From Xenorhabdus griffiniae (lineage in GTDB: Bacteria > Pseudomonadota > Gammaproteobacteria > Enterobacterales > Enterobacteriaceae), in the NCBI RefSeq assembly GCF_037265215.1, contig NZ_CP147737.1, forward strand, positions 2,884,001-2,948,000: a stretch of 64,000 bases of DNA, read 5' to 3'. Position numbers and translations under genes: made by a program. This document shows, in pieces, positions 1 to 7,352 of this stretch (the first letter of the stretch is position 1; each line of letters opens with the position of its first letter). The notes beneath the pieces are model-generated. The model was not told the origin of the DNA. It saw only the letters and a program-made list of their open reading frames with translations, and made no database searches.

Positions 1-326
1 CTTATAACAGAATTAAAATCTTTTATAATAGAGAGAGATTCCGAAAAGTGTAAAATATATTTATTTAATTCTCTGGTTATTGTTATTTTATCTTTATGAC
101 CTCCTTTTCTTCTATCCGATGCCCCGATGTAGAAAGAACTATATCTAGATTTTGTTATATTCCCTAAATAGTTCCCCCTAAATAACTTTTGTCCATCGTT
201 GCCTTCAATCTCTCCAACAAAACCATAATTATATTTATCTCCATCAGAAACAAAAATAAATAAATCAGAATACACAAATGCATCAGAAAGTTTTCCTATA
301 TCATAAGTAAACCCTCTAGGCTTCAT
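1..326 (-). CDS. hypothetical protein, C-terminus off the window
   Basis: The reading frame starts at an ATG at 326 and stays open to the left edge, giving at least 108 residues (begins MKPRGFTYDIGKLSDAFVYS). The ATG overlaps the TGA of the upstream gene in an ATGA junction, so the two are probably translated in coupled fashion. The visible part has no signal peptide or membrane segment and is rich in aromatic, Gly and Lys residues. I do not recognise the family. Base composition is AT-rich like the rest of the left island, unlike the core genes to the right. The gene is partial because the window ends. Confidence 0.6.
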   Translation of the reverse strand, partial: MKPRGFTYDIGKLSDAFVYSDLFIFVSDGDKYNYGFVGEIEGNDGQKLFRGNYLGNITKSRYSSFYIGASDRRKGGHKDKITITRELNKYILHFSESLSIIKDFNSVI

Positions 327-790
327 TTTTCTGAATAAGTAAATTCAACATGATTACCAGATGGCACCCACACTTTGACATCTATTTCTTGAAATGTTGA
401 GTGTATCTCATGCAAGTTTGAATCACTTCCCATTTTAAATATATTGAAATATTTATATTCAAAATCACTAATATTATATTCTTTTAGTAGAAGATTAAGT
501 AATTCTTCAAAAACATTTTTACCTATTGAGATTTTTAAATAATCCAGCATTAAATACTCGAATCCATGATTCTTTATGTTTCCTTTCATCTTATTAAAGA
601 AATTTGAAGGATGTTTTAATGCTCCTTTGTAATCACTAAGAGAACAATTAGAACATACTGTATATTTAATGTTTTTTTGTAAGGTGATTGTTTTAATAAT
701 TGCAACATAAAACATAGCCCAGTATGATTTTGCATCATCAATTACACTAGATGCAACAATGATTGTATTTTCTTTCATTTTATACTTCAT
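323..790 (-). CDS. hypothetical protein of the left accessory island
   Basis: This frame encodes 155 residues with no recognised domain. It is Lys/Asn/Phe-rich, has a Cys pair in the sequence VCSNCS near residue 45, and shows no signal peptide. An internal Met at codon 5 is an alternative start. Its stop overlaps the start of the next minus-strand gene (ATGA), which supports a real two-gene unit. Candidate roles, such as an effector/immunity or toxin/antitoxin pair, rest only on the coupled arrangement and the neighbourhood of a type VI cassette and phage remnants. That is inference, not sequence evidence. Confidence 0.55.
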   Translation of the reverse strand: MKYKMKENTIIVASSVIDDAKSYWAMFYVAIIKTITLQKNIKYTVCSNCSLSDYKGALKHPSNFFNKMKGNIKNHGFEYLMLDYLKISIGKNVFEELLNLLLKEYNISDFEYKYFNIFKMGSDSNLHEIHSTFQEIDVKVWVPSGNHVEFTYSEK

Positions 791-1013
791 GACAATTACC
801 CATTATCATTGATAAGTTTAATTTATATGGAATAAGATGTTTTGTTAAATCAATTTATTATCATATTGATGACGTAACAAAAACCACATATTTAGGATTT
901 TTAATAATTTTAATATAATCATAGAGAGCTTCTTAATTCCTGCATTTTATTATATTAAATATAGGCTCTAGAGGCTCCCGATAAATATTATTTTTACGAA
1001 CATTTCACTGGCA

Positions 1014-1365
1014 TTAAGTAGGGACTTTACGAGCTATACGCTCAATTAGTTGACCATTTATATCAAAATATCGACTAGGCCAAATTTCAGAGGGATGTAT
1101 ACCGAGATAATAGTGACGCAGTTCGTCATTGCTGAGTGTTTTACTGGTCGGCTGGTTTTTGGCCTGATTGCGTTCTTCATCCGATAAAGCTTCATATACG
1201 GGCAATTTCCGTATTGAGTGCCTCGGACTGAGTGCGCAGCTCGTCGAACTGTTTGGCTTCATCGGTATTGAGTGATCGCTTTTCGTCTTCGGCTTGGGTG
1301 AGCAGTGAGCGCATTTGGGTCGTTAAATCGGCTTTCTGTTGGCGTAATTCGAATAGTTTTTTCAT
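1014..1365 (-). pseudogene. phage scar: HK97-type capsid N-terminus, frameshifted, joined to a Ner-like tail
   Basis: The frame from the ATG at 1365 reads like the N-terminal delta region of HK97-fold major capsid proteins (MKKLFELRQQKADLTTQMRS, then a Glu/Lys-rich helix) and stops at 1192. One base out of phase, the same helix continues as ARYEALSDEERNQAK, so a single-nucleotide frameshift near 1199 breaks the gene. Within about 20 codons the sequence changes to LGIHPSEIWPSRYFD. The IWPSRY motif is typical of the C-terminus of Ner/Nlp-family DNA-binding regulators. The locus is therefore a deletion fusion of two phage genes, and neither part can be functional. Confidence 0.6.
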
Positions 1366-1426
1366 GGTGTTTTTCAGAATGGTTATTTTCTTCAAAACAC
1401 TATTTAACACTGTTAAAAATAATTAA

Positions 1427-1450
1427 AAAGCCTCTAAAATTTAGAGGCTA
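1427..1450 (-). terminator. Rho-independent terminator after the type VI cassette
   Basis: A perfect inverted repeat (AGCCTCTAAA / TTTAGAGGCT) is followed on the minus strand by a T-rich run. It lies about 80 bases beyond the lipoprotein stop, so it probably ends the hcp-effector-lipoprotein transcript. Confidence 0.7.
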
Positions 1451-1529
1451 AACAAGGGAAAACATAAAAACAAAATATTTACAAAAACTTTAATTTTAAA
1501 TGATCAATTCAATTACCATTCCGTTGTAT

Positions 1530-1943
1530 TTATTTTTCATTTACTTTTATGGTATATTTTTTTTGAAATTTCCCAGAACCAGTTAGCATTGTTCCATACA
1601 CGCGACCAACTACTGTTACATATATTTCACCTGATTTTAATGGCTTACCACTTATTACTAAATGATTATAATCTTCCCAACTTTCTTCTTTTCCAGAATA
1701 CACCAAACTCTTTTTATGGGGCTTCCATTCCATTCCAGAATCGGCTGGCTCTATGATGACAAAATTAGTAAATTTTTTTTCATTACTAACAATTACTGGC
1801 CCTCCTACTATAGAAATAGAAGCATTATAACTTTTACCTACAATAGCATCAGGCAGATAATTTCCTTTAGGCTGAACAGATACCGAAATCGTACTACATG
1901 ATGAGGTTAATATAATAAAAATTAACAATATTATTTTTTTCAT
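1530..1943 (-). CDS. small lipoprotein, candidate periplasmic immunity protein
   Basis: The start at 1943 gives 137 residues beginning MKKIILLIFIILTSSCS. This is a lipoprotein signal with lipobox LTSSC (Cys16), followed by a beta-rich domain of about 120 residues. An upstream in-frame start at 2000 lies inside the preceding gene and would spoil the signal peptide, so I reject it. The ATG is one base beyond the stop of the effector-like gene, which implies translational coupling. An envelope-located small protein directly after a type VI effector candidate is the usual position of an immunity protein. That role is inferred; I do not recognise the family. Confidence 0.7.
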   Translation of the reverse strand: MKKIILLIFIILTSSCSTISVSVQPKGNYLPDAIVGKSYNASISIVGGPVIVSNEKKFTNFVIIEPADSGMEWKPHKKSLVYSGKEESWEDYNHLVISGKPLKSGEIYVTVVGRVYGTMLTGSGKFQKKYTIKVNEK

Positions 1944-1944
1944 T

Positions 1945-3114
1945 TTATTTAAGTGGCTTGAAGACCAATCCTCCAAATGTGTGGTTAGTAAAATATTCAT
2001 GCGTAGAATTCGCTTTTACCCAAGGTTTCACTCTCCCCCATGAAAATGCTTTAACGTTAGTACCTTTCTCACTTTCTTCTACTTTACCCGCCCAAACAAT
2101 CCAATGGTTTTTCCCTGATGTTTCCTGCATATTCTGCAACATACCAGCAGAAATTAAAGAGACCACATGGCAACCTTGTTCTATATAATTGTTCAAAATT
2201 TCGATATCTTCTTTACTACTATGCTTCAATCCAACATTACTAAATACTTTTTCATAACCAGCTTTTTCAAACCAATCTGATACTGTCCACCAAGCAGTAA
2301 TACCCGCTACCTGATCGGACACTTCATCGTAGTCCATAATCGTATTTTCTGAGTCTCTCAAACTGGCTAATGTCAACCAATCTAATCCTGAGATTCTTTC
2401 ACCATCCTCGTCATAAAAAGTTCCTTTAGGGTGACGGCAACCGTCACCCGGATTAATATCTAATTGACCAATTTTGGTTTTCCCATATTCCCATAACTCA
2501 CGGGCAGCTTGCTCATAAATATCAGGTCTGTCCATTTGTAAGCAATAAAACAAAGCTGCTGGGCCACACAAACTAGCTCCATTTTGATCAGGATAAGTTC
2601 TTTTCGATAACCTATCCTGAATTTGTGATTCAACTTTATTCTTCTCAAATGGATCATCAGGATGACCAATTGGATATTCTTCCGCAATAAATACTCTTTC
2701 AGGAACAGTAAGTTTTAATTCAACGGTATTATCTCCGTCGCTAACAGGTTTTGTTTCAATTGTGCTTTCAAAATAACAAGCATTCTCTCGTTTTTTATCT
2801 GAACAGGCTTTACCTTCTACGAATTCCCCCAGTGTATACATTTTTTTAAAAGGGGCTTGCAATGCCTGAATCGTATTTGAACCATGTTTACGGTAAAGCA
2901 TAATTTGCATAATATACGTTACGGAAAGTTCATCATCTGTTTCTTCAGTGACGTGCTGCTGAGTTTCATAATTGCTCTGTAATTGTGCCTGAAAAATATC
3001 AAGTAATATGTGATGGTTTCCTTTTGCATCCTTACGATAAATAATTAAATCATACAGCAAGTGCTCAGCAGGTACATTCGATTCTATTTTGGTGTAAACG
3101 GTATAGGTCGGCAT
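1945..3114 (-). CDS. putative type VI secretion effector, cysteine-hydrolase-like
   Basis: The product has 389 residues and no signal peptide. Residues 1-150 form a beta-rich region of unknown family. The C-terminal half holds SLCGPAALFY (Cys183) and KNHWIVWAG (His337), spaced as in papain-like/C39-like peptidases and NlpC-type amidases; Trp-rich segments (AWWTVSDWF) lie between them. It begins four bases after the stop of the extended Hcp gene and is followed by a lipoprotein gene. This is the arrangement of Hcp-delivered effectors with immunity. An activity against peptidoglycan or peptide bonds is inferred from the Cys/His motifs and the periplasmic partner. I cannot name the exact family. 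Confidence 0.7.
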   Translation of the reverse strand: MPTYTVYTKIESNVPAEHLLYDLIIYRKDAKGNHHILLDIFQAQLQSNYETQQHVTEETDDELSVTYIMQIMLYRKHGSNTIQALQAPFKKMYTLGEFVEGKACSDKKRENACYFESTIETKPVSDGDNTVELKLTVPERVFIAEEYPIGHPDDPFEKNKVESQIQDRLSKRTYPDQNGASLCGPAALFYCLQMDRPDIYEQAARELWEYGKTKIGQLDINPGDGCRHPKGTFYDEDGERISGLDWLTLASLRDSENTIMDYDEVSDQVAGITAWWTVSDWFEKAGYEKVFSNVGLKHSSKEDIEILNNYIEQGCHVVSLISAGMLQNMQETSGKNHWIVWAGKVEESEKGTNVKAFSWGRVKPWVKANSTHEYFTNHTFGGLVFKPLK

Positions 3115-3118
3115 GGTA

Positions 3119-3862
3119 TTAATCCTTTAAAATATGAAAGCTCAAGTTCTTTTTGTCATCCGTGAGATGCCATTGGGTATAACCTTGTTTATCCGTCTTG
3201 CCTTCTTTTATCTGACCATCCGGCAGGCAAACCCGATACTTACGTTCGGTTAAAAGATTGCCGTCATCATCCACACAACGATAGCGGGCATGATGTTTAG
3301 CGGGTTTTACCGGAGTTTCTTCAATCAGCGGCTTCTTAAGTGGCTTCACATTCGGTAACCCGGATAAAAGCGGCCTACCTTCTTCACGCCCTGCTAATTG
3401 TGTAATGCTGTAGCCCGAAGTCCCCGCAGCAATGTGGTTACATGCGATAGATTTGTAATCGAGCATCACCACTTCATGGGGGATTGCACCGTTATCATTG
3501 ATGGAATGGGGATAATTGTAGGACAGATCGACAATCGTTGCGCCTGTCAGTTTAATTTCGTAAAAGAGTTCCAGTTGTCCCATCGGGCTTGTCCGGTAAT
3601 GCATAAAGCGCGCTTCCAGCAATTCGTTTCCGTCAATTGCCATTGCTAACAAAGGTGAGGATTTATCAATGGGTTTGGTAAAGCTAACAGGGTGATGATG
3701 TGCACTCTGATCGCGGTTTACTGAATGATTGACACTCAGTACCTGTATTTCGTCTTCCCGCCCTATTTGATAGCGATTTCCAATTGATTCGGGTGTTGAG
3801 CATCCGGCTGAAATTAAACCTTGTTTCTTGCCTTTGAGTGACAAGTAAATAATATGTGACAT
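3119..3862 (-). CDS. hcp: Hcp/TssD-family type VI secretion protein with C-terminal extension
   Basis: I chose MSHIIYLSLKG at 3862 as the start because it matches the Hcp N-terminus; the frame is open 12 codons further upstream. Residues 1 to about 165 cover the Hcp tube fold (YQIGREDEIQVL, VSFTKPIDKSSPLL, EARFMHYR, LDYKSIACNHIAAGTSGYS). Typical Hcp ends there, but this protein continues to 247 residues through a Pro/Lys linker into a small domain (YRVCLPDGQIKEGKTDKQGY). Such domains are seen at the ends of VgrG/PAAR-type spike proteins, where they appear to act as cargo adaptors. Hcp hexamers form the expelled tube. No other T6SS structural gene is in the window, so this is an orphan hcp-effector island. 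Confidence 0.85.
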   Translation of the reverse strand: MSHIIYLSLKGKKQGLISAGCSTPESIGNRYQIGREDEIQVLSVNHSVNRDQSAHHHPVSFTKPIDKSSPLLAMAIDGNELLEARFMHYRTSPMGQLELFYEIKLTGATIVDLSYNYPHSINDNGAIPHEVVMLDYKSIACNHIAAGTSGYSITQLAGREEGRPLLSGLPNVKPLKKPLIEETPVKPAKHHARYRCVDDDGNLLTERKYRVCLPDGQIKEGKTDKQGYTQWHLTDDKKNLSFHILKD

Positions 3863-4015
3863 CTTGTCTCCAATGATCTGACTTCCGATAAATTCCAAAT
3901 GAAGCAGAATACAACAGGAATATTTATCTGTTCCAGCTTGAATGAAAGTGCAACATTGAATTTGTGATTAATCTCTATGCTTAAATTAGGTCGTGACTCC
4001 AATAGTTAGATAGCC

Positions 4016-4441
4016 CTATAAAGAATAGTATTCACGTTCGATGAAAGTCCCTATCACCTTATCGTGCATCTCCTCTGATTTGGAATAACCTATCGTCCTT
4101 CGATTCAGTCTTTTTAAACGTGTACGTAATGTCAGATTGGTTCTTTCTATACGTTGGGTATAATGTTTTCCAACAATATGTTTTTCTTCAGGAAGTCGGT
4201 TGTAAGGTGCATAATCATCCGTACAGTAAAACCTGACATTAAATGGGAATAATAACTCAAGATGTTTGCGTAAAGTCGCCGTACTGCGATCACCAAAAAC
4301 ATGTGCCACGACTCGCTTGAGGCGAGGCTCCCAAGCATACCAGAGCCAACGTTGATTCTTTTTACTTCTCACAAATGACCATTGCTCATCAACTTCACAG
4401 ATAAGCTGGACTTCATTTCCCTTAAGAGGAAAGTTGGTCAC
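4016..4441 (-). CDS. insB: IS1-family transposase catalytic frame (InsB)
   Basis: This 141-residue frame holds the DDE catalytic core of IS1 transposase (WSFVRSKKNQRWLWYA, VFGDRS, FYCTDDYAPY and the C-terminal ERTNLTLRTRLKRLNRRT). IS1 makes the active InsAB' protein by -1 programmed frameshifting between insA and insB. The two frames overlap by four bases here, as that mechanism needs. The length is close to the usual 167 residues of the insB frame, counted from the first ATG. It appears intact. Confidence 0.88.
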   Translation of the reverse strand: MTNFPLKGNEVQLICEVDEQWSFVRSKKNQRWLWYAWEPRLKRVVAHVFGDRSTATLRKHLELLFPFNVRFYCTDDYAPYNRLPEEKHIVGKHYTQRIERTNLTLRTRLKRLNRRTIGYSKSEEMHDKVIGTFIEREYYSL

Positions 4442-4713
4442 ATTTTTCGGGGAGAGTTTTTTAACGTGCGAATGACGGTGTTAATCCCTATCTTCAGTAC
4501 ACAAGCGGTATCACGAACACCGGAGTTATTCACTGCCATATCAATAAGTTGCTCTTTCACGCCGGGATAACAGGCTTGATAGGCATAGTTCAGTTGAAAG
4601 GTTTTACGGCAGGCATAGCAGTGATAGCGGGGATGACCAGTACGTCCTTTTCCATGCCCTTTAACCTCTTCTGTTTTATGGCAGTAACGACAAACCATAT
4701 CAACTTTAGCCAT
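4438..4713 (-). CDS. insA: IS1-family InsA protein (zinc finger / HTH)
   Basis: The 91 residues match IS1 InsA in length and layout. An N-terminal zinc ribbon (CRYC, CYAC) is followed by a helix-turn-helix (GVRDTACVLKIGINTVIRTL). InsA alone binds the IS ends and represses; fused with InsB by frameshifting it forms the transposase. It lies 60 bases inside the right inverted repeat, where the IS promoter should be. Confidence 0.88.
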   Translation of the reverse strand: MAKVDMVCRYCHKTEEVKGHGKGRTGHPRYHCYACRKTFQLNYAYQACYPGVKEQLIDMAVNNSGVRDTACVLKIGINTVIRTLKNSPRKM

Positions 4714-4775
4714 CTCTCACTCCATAATAAAAAGCAGGGAGTTTATCACAATATCTAATCATTGAGAGCATGACC

Positions 4776-4903
4776 AAGCTGATTGTTCCCTGTTTACTTA
4801 ATCGGATTGATAGCCCGTTTCCGTCTGCTATGGTTTGTTGTTTTTCAATCGATTTACCGTACAAGGACTTGAGCTTTTTATCACTGAGTTTGTTTACCGC
4901 CAT
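4776..4903 (-). pseudogene. P4-type tyrosine integrase, first 42 codons, truncated by IS1
   Basis: MAVNKLSDKKLKSLYGKS and the following IADGNGLSIRLSKQGTI match the arm-type N-terminus of P4-family integrases (normally about 400 residues). Identity stops exactly at the IS1 terminal repeat. The rest of the gene is not found beyond the IS, so this is a stub. It marks the right border of the accessory island that fills the first 4.9 kb. Confidence 0.75.
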
Positions 4904-5190
4904 TTACTAAACCTTTTCATTTTGCAATACACATTGCAATACGCAGGAAGGTGCAACAACCCGCAAACACCAAAACGGATGAAAACACCAAATAGAGATT
5001 TATTTTTGTTTTTCATGAAATTACAAAAAACATGAATACACGTAACCCCATGTCATTAACAGAGTTTATATGCTTGTGCTAATGATTAAATAGGCGTTAA
5101 AATCCCCCCTCTTTTAAACCTTACCCTTAGTAATGATAATGAAGACCGGGTAAGGGCTGACTTGAACTCAGACCGAGAACGTTAAAAAAT
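4904..5190. other. intergenic region between integrase stub and trhP
   Basis: No tRNA or gene is visible. The repeat TTGCAATAC occurs twice in tandem (about 4923-4944), just outside the integrase start, and could be an integrase arm-binding or att-related site. The trhP promoter should lie near 5080-5160, but I see no convincing hexamer pair. Confidence 0.35.
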
Positions 5191-6555
5191 ATGTTTACTC
5201 CAGAATTACTTTCTCCTGCCGGCTCCTTGAAAAACATGCGGTATGCATTCGCTTATGGTGCAGATGCCATTTATGCCGGTCAGCCTCGCTATAGCTTGCG
5301 AGTCCGTAATAATGAATTTAACCATGAGACATTGGCACAAGGCATTAAGGAGGCACATGAATTAGGTAAGCGTTTTTATGTCGTTGTCAATATCGCACCC
5401 CATAACGCAAAGCTGAAAACGTTTATTCGTGATTTAAAACCCGTCGTAGAAATGGGGCCTGATGCTTTGATCATGTCTGATCCGGGCTTAATTATGATGG
5501 TACGCGAGACATTTCCTGAAATAGATATTCATCTCTCAGTTCAAGCCAATGCGGTTAACTGGGCTACAGTCAAATTCTGGAAACAGATGGGATTGACGCG
5601 AGTCATTCTTTCCCGTGAACTCTCGCTGGAAGAAATTGCTGAAATCCGTCAGCAAGTACCTGATATGGAACTTGAGGTTTTTGTGCATGGTGCACTTTGT
5701 ATGGCTTATTCTGGCCGTTGCCTGTTATCGGGTTATATTAACAAACGCGATCCTAATCAGGGAACCTGCACCAACGCCTGTCGCTGGGAATACAATGTGC
5801 AGGAAGGCAAGGAAGATAGCGTTGGCAATATTGTCCATATGCATGATCCTATTCCGGTTAAAAACATTGAACCAACATTAGGCCAAGGTGCACCAACAGA
5901 TAAAGTCTTCATGATAGAAGAAGCCAAGCGTCCTGGCGAATATATGTCAGCGTTTGAAGATGAACATGGTACTTATATCATGAACTCCAAAGACTTACGT
6001 GCTCTTGAACATGTGGAAAGATTAACCCAAATGGGAGTTCATTCACTGAAAATCGAAGGTCGTACCAAATCTTTCTATTATTGTGCCCGCACCGCCCAAG
6101 TATATCGTCGCGCCATAGATGACGCCGTTGCAGGAAAACCCTTCGATCCAACATTGATGACCACATTAGAAGGTTTAGCGCACCGTGGTTATACAGAAGG
6201 TTTTCTGCGCCGTCATACCCATGATGCTTACCAAACTTACGAATACGGCTATTCCGTATCAGACACTCAACAATTCGTTGGTGAATTTACTGGCAATCGA
6301 GTCAATGGCCTGGCAGAAGTTGCCGTGAAGAATAAATTTCTTGTCGGGGATCATCTGGAACTCATGACACCATCGGGCAATATTAACTTCACGTTAGAAT
6401 CCATGACAAATAAAAAAGGCCAGGCCGTGGCAATTGCGCCGGGTGATGGGCATATCGTTTATCTTCCTATTCCTGAAGAAATTAAGCTGGATTATGCTTT
6501 ACTTGTACGAAACTTAAAAGGTGGCAATACCAGAGCACCTCATCCACATGAATGA
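5191..6555 (+). CDS. trhP: tRNA hydroxylation protein TrhP (YegQ, peptidase U32 family)
   Basis: The product has 454 residues, the full length of YegQ. TrhP is needed for prephenate-dependent formation of 5-hydroxyuridine at tRNA position 34, the precursor of cmo5U. The U32 signature is clear (EVFVHGALCMAYSGRCLLSG, residues about 162-181). Four cysteines (170, 177, 193, 197) could hold an Fe-S cluster, as inferred for the family. No peptidase activity is expected. As in E. coli, the CyaR small RNA gene follows directly downstream. Confidence 0.92.
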   Translation: MFTPELLSPAGSLKNMRYAFAYGADAIYAGQPRYSLRVRNNEFNHETLAQGIKEAHELGKRFYVVVNIAPHNAKLKTFIRDLKPVVEMGPDALIMSDPGLIMMVRETFPEIDIHLSVQANAVNWATVKFWKQMGLTRVILSRELSLEEIAEIRQQVPDMELEVFVHGALCMAYSGRCLLSGYINKRDPNQGTCTNACRWEYNVQEGKEDSVGNIVHMHDPIPVKNIEPTLGQGAPTDKVFMIEEAKRPGEYMSAFEDEHGTYIMNSKDLRALEHVERLTQMGVHSLKIEGRTKSFYYCARTAQVYRRAIDDAVAGKPFDPTLMTTLEGLAHRGYTEGFLRRHTHDAYQTYEYGYSVSDTQQFVGEFTGNRVNGLAEVAVKNKFLVGDHLELMTPSGNINFTLESMTNKKGQAVAIAPGDGHIVYLPIPEEIKLDYALLVRNLKGGNTRAPHPHE

Positions 6556-6603
6556 CAAGTGAAATAATTCGAAATAGGATTTTAAAGAAATTAATCTATT
6601 TTT

Positions 6604-6619
6604 TTAGAAATAGATCACA
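6604..6619 (+). promoter_or_regulatory. CRP site for CyaR
   Basis: The right half TCACA (6615-6619) is a perfect CRP half-site (AGATCACAT); the left half is degenerate. Its centre, 6611.5, lies 41.5 bases before the predicted CyaR start, the class II activator position known for cyaR in enterics. Confidence 0.6.
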
Positions 6620-6652
6620 TCAATGCTAATTTATTTCTCGTATTATCAGTTT

Positions 6653-6743
6653 CGAAAAATAAAGAACTAAAAAAAGTTTTATTGTAAGACTAGGAACCAC
6701 CTCCTTGGCTAGCTCAATCTCCCTTGGGCTGGCCTTTTCTTTT
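6653..6743 (+). ncRNA. cyaR: CyaR small regulatory RNA
   Basis: The sequence AGGAACCACCTCCTT at 6692 followed by AATCTCCCTT is the conserved core of CyaR. In enterics it base-pairs with Shine-Dalgarno regions of targets such as ompX, nadE and luxS with the help of Hfq. The core is followed by a GGC...GCC terminator stem and a T-run at 6735-6743. The start is set from a TATTAT -10 box at 6641-6646. The position just after trhP/yegQ matches the E. coli location. The 5' third differs from E. coli, so seed interactions there may differ. Confidence 0.85.
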
Positions 6744-6990
6744 ACACAAACAAATAAAAAAAATAATAAATTCAAATAATTAAGAAAAACACCCATGATT
6801 AAAAATCATTAAATTAATTAATACTTCCAAATCCTGACTGGATATTTGTTAATCTTTTATTAGTAACCGCACTTATAATAATCAAAAAAACCATCTTTTT
6901 GATAAATAATGTCAGGATTTATTCAGTTTAATGAAGGAAATTTTGAGAAAAGTAAACCAAATTATTCAGTTTATGAATAACTTCAATATT

Positions 6991-7082
6991 TATACCAATC
7001 TAACTTCAAGATGCGTGTGATGTCTCCCCGCTCTGCGGAGAGACATCAAGTTTCATATTGCAACTTGAAGTTTAATGAGTAT
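6991..7082. repeat. palindromic repeat family A, copy 1
   Basis: The outer arms ATACCAATCTAACTTCAAGATG and GCAACTTGAAGTTTAAT enclose a hairpin (GATGTCTCCCC...GGAGAGACATC). The same layout recurs in intergenic gaps across the window. Confidence 0.85.
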
Positions 7083-7121
7083 GTCACCATATCAGATAAA
7101 TATTATTTCACTCTATCTTGA

Positions 7122-7222
7122 TAAATAGCATTTCAAAATGATAGGAGTTACTTACCCCGCGCACCGCACGGGGTAAGTAACTCCAACATCTGATACTCTC
7201 AGTATTATGAAAACCTATTTAT
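7122..7222. repeat. palindromic repeat family B, copy 1
   Basis: AAATAGCATTTCAAAATGATAGG opens the unit. A long GC-rich hairpin (GTTACTTACCCCGCGC / GCGGGGTAAGTAAC type) lies in the centre, then AACATCTGATACTCTCAGTATTATGAAAACCTATTT. Related copies lie at 24416 (inverted) and 43974 (deleted). Confidence 0.8.
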
Positions 7223-7352
7223 AATATGGTTAATTTTTAGCAATATTTGTATTAACTGAAGCGATCCACTGCTGCTTCCCTCTCCACTTGCCTTGTGATC
7301 AACTCAAATATAAACAACAATCAGTAGCGCCTTTTGCAAACTGGAGTTAATC

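Larger units (their letters stand above)
3989..4775. mobile_element. IS1-family insertion sequence
   Basis: The element is 787 bases with imperfect terminal inverted repeats: both ends begin GGTC and share TTAGATA about 20 bases in, with roughly 17 of 24 positions matching. It carries the overlapping insA and insB frames typical of IS1, both on the minus strand. I find no 8-9 base target duplication. The right end cuts a P4-type integrase gene whose remainder is absent on the other side, so an IS-linked deletion probably followed insertion. Confidence 0.8.

Noticed and set aside
4904..5190. tRNA gene as the island attachment site beside the P4-type integrase stub
   Set aside because: I looked for a cloverleaf and a 3' CCA region on both strands and saw none.
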